NCBI RefSeq assembly: GCF_963675455.1
Contig: NZ_OY776217.1
Span: 3,334,001-3,398,000, forward strand
Length of the DNA: 64,000 bases
Direction of reading: 5' to 3'
Source of the DNA: Emcibacter sp.
GTDB taxonomy: Bacteria > Pseudomonadota > Alphaproteobacteria > Sphingomonadales > Emcibacteraceae
Shown: positions 62,215-64,000 of the stretch, one piece after another
How positions within the stretch are numbered: position 1 is the stretch's first letter
Layout: each line of letters starts with the position of its first letter
Position numbers and translations under genes: made by a program
The notes under the pieces: generated by a model
Seen by the model: the letters and a program-made list of their open reading frames with translations, nothing else
What the model was told of the DNA's origin: nothing
Database searches by the model: none

Positions 62215-62979
62215 TCACACTTTGTCCTTGCCTGCCTTCATGGCCAGGAAGGCAGCACCAAATGTTGTGATAGGGCCAAGCTTCGGGTCAATCTTCTTCA
62301 GGAGGCGTGCCGCAAACAACGACCTGGGATAATAAATAGCGCCGCGGATCTCGATGACCCGCAATCCGGCATTTTCAGCCAGCGAACGCAATTCCGGTGC
62401 CGTCCGGAACCGGGCCCGACGCCAGAGTTTCGAACCGAACCAGGCGCGAAACCGGCGTTGTACCGCCCACAGGCTCCACTTTCCAAGCTCGCCGATGACC
62501 AGACAGCCACCCGGTCGCAGGACACGTGCAATTTCGGCAAAGACCGGTGCCGGATCAACGACAAAACACAGGATTGTTTTGGCAAGAACGATATCAAACT
62601 GCTGATCGCTGAACGGCAGGGCTTCGGCTGTGGCGACATAAAAATGCGCATCGGGAAAATGCGCATCGGGCTGATCGCGCGCAGCCTGTGCCGTCGCCGC
62701 TTCAATCATTTTTTCGGAGATATCCACCCCGGTTATCCGCGCCCCGCGCCGGGCAAGTTCAATCGCATTCGTGCCATCACCGCACCCGACATCCAGGATG
62801 TCCCTGCCAGCGGGATCGCCCATCATTTCATTGAGTACCCGATCCTCAAGCGTCTCGGTAAGTTGACCAATCTCTGACGCCCGCCATTGGGCATAAATAT
62901 CGGGATCGAGGTCCAATTCTTCTCTCTTTGCCGTCACTGGCATACCTTTCGCGCTGACAGGCCCGGAATATTTTGTCAT
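62215..62979 (-). CDS. Class I SAM-dependent methyltransferase
   Basis: 254 residues. Motif I is ILDVGCGDGTNAIELARRG, motif II VDISEKMIEAA, and DIVLAKTILCFVVDPAPVFAEIARVLRPGG follows. It is of the Methyltransf_11/25 type. A duplicated short repeat, DAHFP, lies in the middle (PDAHFPDAHF). Its target is not known. Confidence 0.87.
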   Translation of the reverse strand: MTKYSGPVSAKGMPVTAKREELDLDPDIYAQWRASEIGQLTETLEDRVLNEMMGDPAGRDILDVGCGDGTNAIELARRGARITGVDISEKMIEAATAQAARDQPDAHFPDAHFYVATAEALPFSDQQFDIVLAKTILCFVVDPAPVFAEIARVLRPGGCLVIGELGKWSLWAVQRRFRAWFGSKLWRRARFRTAPELRSLAENAGLRVIEIRGAIYYPRSLFAARLLKKIDPKLGPITTFGAAFLAMKAGKDKV

Positions 62980-63077
62980 ACTTCATATCTACAAGTGTGC
63001 TGCACCGCAGTCCAAAGTCAAGTATCTGCTTTGGACAATCTCTGTTCAATCAAAAATTCGGAAGGGAAAGGAAAATC

Positions 63078-63482
63078 ATGAAAGACAAAACCCTGAACGC
63101 CCTGAACGAGGCTCTTGAAGATGAATATAAAGCCCGGGCAACCTACAGAAAAGTGATTGAGACCTTTGGCGAGATTCGGCCGTTCGTCAATATTGTTGAA
63201 GCAGAAGATCGTCACGCCCAGGCTCTGCTGCGCCAGTTTGAACGCCTAGGCTTTGAACCACCTGAGGATCGCTGGGATGGACAGATTAAGGCCCCCGCGT
63301 CAATAAAAGACGCCTGTGCCGAAGCCATCGATGCCGAAATAGAAAATGCGGAAATGTATGATCGTCTTTTGAAAGAAGTTGAGGACCCTTCCGTCCGTAA
63401 CGTTCTTCTTAACCTGCAGGATGCTTCGCAAAACCGTCATCTTCCGGCTTTTCGCAGATGTCTGGGAAGATATTCGGAATAA
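63078..63482 (+). CDS. Ferritin-like DUF2202 protein
   Basis: 134 residues. A four-helix ferritin-like fold is suggested by LNALNEALEDEYKARATYRKVIETFGEI and AEAIDAEIENAEMYDRLL, each with EE/EH metal-ligand patterns, and by FVNIVEAEDRHAQALLRQFERLG. DUF2202 proteins are iron-related by fold only. ATG 63078 follows GGAAAGGAAAATC. It stands between two unrelated genes. Confidence 0.85.
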   Translation: MKDKTLNALNEALEDEYKARATYRKVIETFGEIRPFVNIVEAEDRHAQALLRQFERLGFEPPEDRWDGQIKAPASIKDACAEAIDAEIENAEMYDRLLKEVEDPSVRNVLLNLQDASQNRHLPAFRRCLGRYSE

Positions 63483-63657
63483 GTGCCCTGCCCTGATTGC
63501 ATTCCACGACAGTCCGTCAGCCACCATTGTCAGCCGGACGCCGGTCAGCTATACAAAATTCGCAGGGGAGCCAGTCACATTTGGCGTTCGCCGTGTCTTT
63601 TCATTTCCTTCCAGCCGTTCTATATCTTGAATAATCAGACTTACCAGAGGAACCTCC

Positions 63658-64000
63658 ATGACCAGACCTAACCGCCCGCAGATGCAATATCCTTTCTCTG
63701 ACGATCTGGAATATGCCAGCCCGGAAATGGTGGCGGAAGGGGTCTATCGCTGTCGTATCCCGCTGGAGTTCGGCCCCCCCTATATCAACAGCTGGCTGCT
63801 GGAAGAGGAGGATGGCTGGACCGTGGTGGATACGGGCATGGGCACGGAGGTATCCTCCAACGCCTGGCGGAAAGTGTTTAAAAACTTCCTGGGCGACAAA
63901 CCGGTAAACCGCCTGATCGCCACCCACATGCATCCGGACCATCTGGGGCTGGCCGGCTGGATCTGCCATAAATGGAACATTCCGCTGCATATGTCGCAAA
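63658..64000 (+). CDS. MBL-fold metallo-hydrolase (5' part only)
   Basis: The gene runs past the window end; 114 residues are seen. The zinc motif is HMHPDH with H90, H92, D94 and H95. The start MTRPNRPQMQYPFSDDLEYA and EGVYRCRIPLEFGPPYINSWLLE agree with a metallo-beta-lactamase superfamily hydrolase. Members include glyoxalase II-like and lactonase enzymes; the subfamily cannot be decided from the fragment. Confidence 0.88.
   Translation, partial: MTRPNRPQMQYPFSDDLEYASPEMVAEGVYRCRIPLEFGPPYINSWLLEEEDGWTVVDTGMGTEVSSNAWRKVFKNFLGDKPVNRLIATHMHPDHLGLAGWICHKWNIPLHMSQ

Overview
The window looks like chromosomal DNA of a free-living, probably marine alphaproteobacterium. Evidence is a petABC cytochrome bc1 operon, DUF1285, DUF1491 and DUF934 proteins, UbiK, YbjN and MidA homologues, and GC-rich housekeeping genes interrupted by a few AT-rich accessory patches. 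It carries three PEP-CTERM proteins and an exosortase-type asparagine synthetase, which is uncommon in this class. Order-level placement (Kordiimonadales or Emcibacterales-like) is a guess. No rRNA, tRNA, CRISPR array or intact transposase was recognised.

Layout: 0-3.3 kb holds a SnoaL-like protein, a racemase, a MarR-GNAT regulator and a lipid kinase. 3.3-8 kb holds the exosortase-type amidotransferase, a glycosyltransferase, a Ca/Na antiporter and folB. 8.0-8.4 kb is an AT-rich gap with DnaA-box-like sites. 8.4-11.7 kb is uvrC-pgsA-moaD-moaE. 11.66-11.95 kb holds a candidate sigma-54-driven small RNA. 12-19.5 kb holds an M49-like lipoprotein peptidase, a DUF6491-like protein, carboxyethylornithine synthase, ilvE, MarR, an O-antigen ligase and proC. 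19.5-28 kb is mainly housekeeping (ybjN, ubiK, lgt, midA, pgeF, prs, rplY, pth, ychF) plus a spondin-type PEP-CTERM protein. 28-40 kb holds an MFS pump, MaoC, a methyltransferase, a PEP-CTERM protein, apt-mtnP, petABC, trmL-hemF, a lipase-like hydrolase and a third PEP-CTERM protein. 40-51 kb holds a macro-domain/CCA/NUDIX/DUF1285 operon, a Pho-box porin, sulfite reductase, a choice-of-anchor I protein and enoyl-CoA hydratase. 51-53.3 kb is a scarred accessory island at the 3' end of groEL. 53.3-64 kb holds groESL with CIRCE and an RpoH-like promoter, a TetR-HPP pair, a GST-PNPOx-GST cluster, Sel1, LuxR, a ferritin-like protein and the start of an MBL hydrolase.

The main discovery is a small regulon. 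Three places (11.66-11.79, 30.86-30.97 and 38.96-39.17 kb) share a sigma-54 promoter of the form TGGYAY-NNTTC-TTGC. All three also have a palindrome-like upstream site (sTGTnA...ATwCTTTACAs) and a more distal TGTAAAA(T)AATC element. Two of them drive PEP-CTERM protein genes. The third drives no protein gene but a roughly 88-nt transcript ending in a strong hairpin and seven T residues, so it is a candidate small RNA co-regulated with the PEP-CTERM surface proteins. The second discovery is the groEL-adjacent island: a duplicated groEL 3' end and terminator flank a decayed toxin-like C-terminus and two paralogous small acidic proteins that may be orphan immunity proteins.
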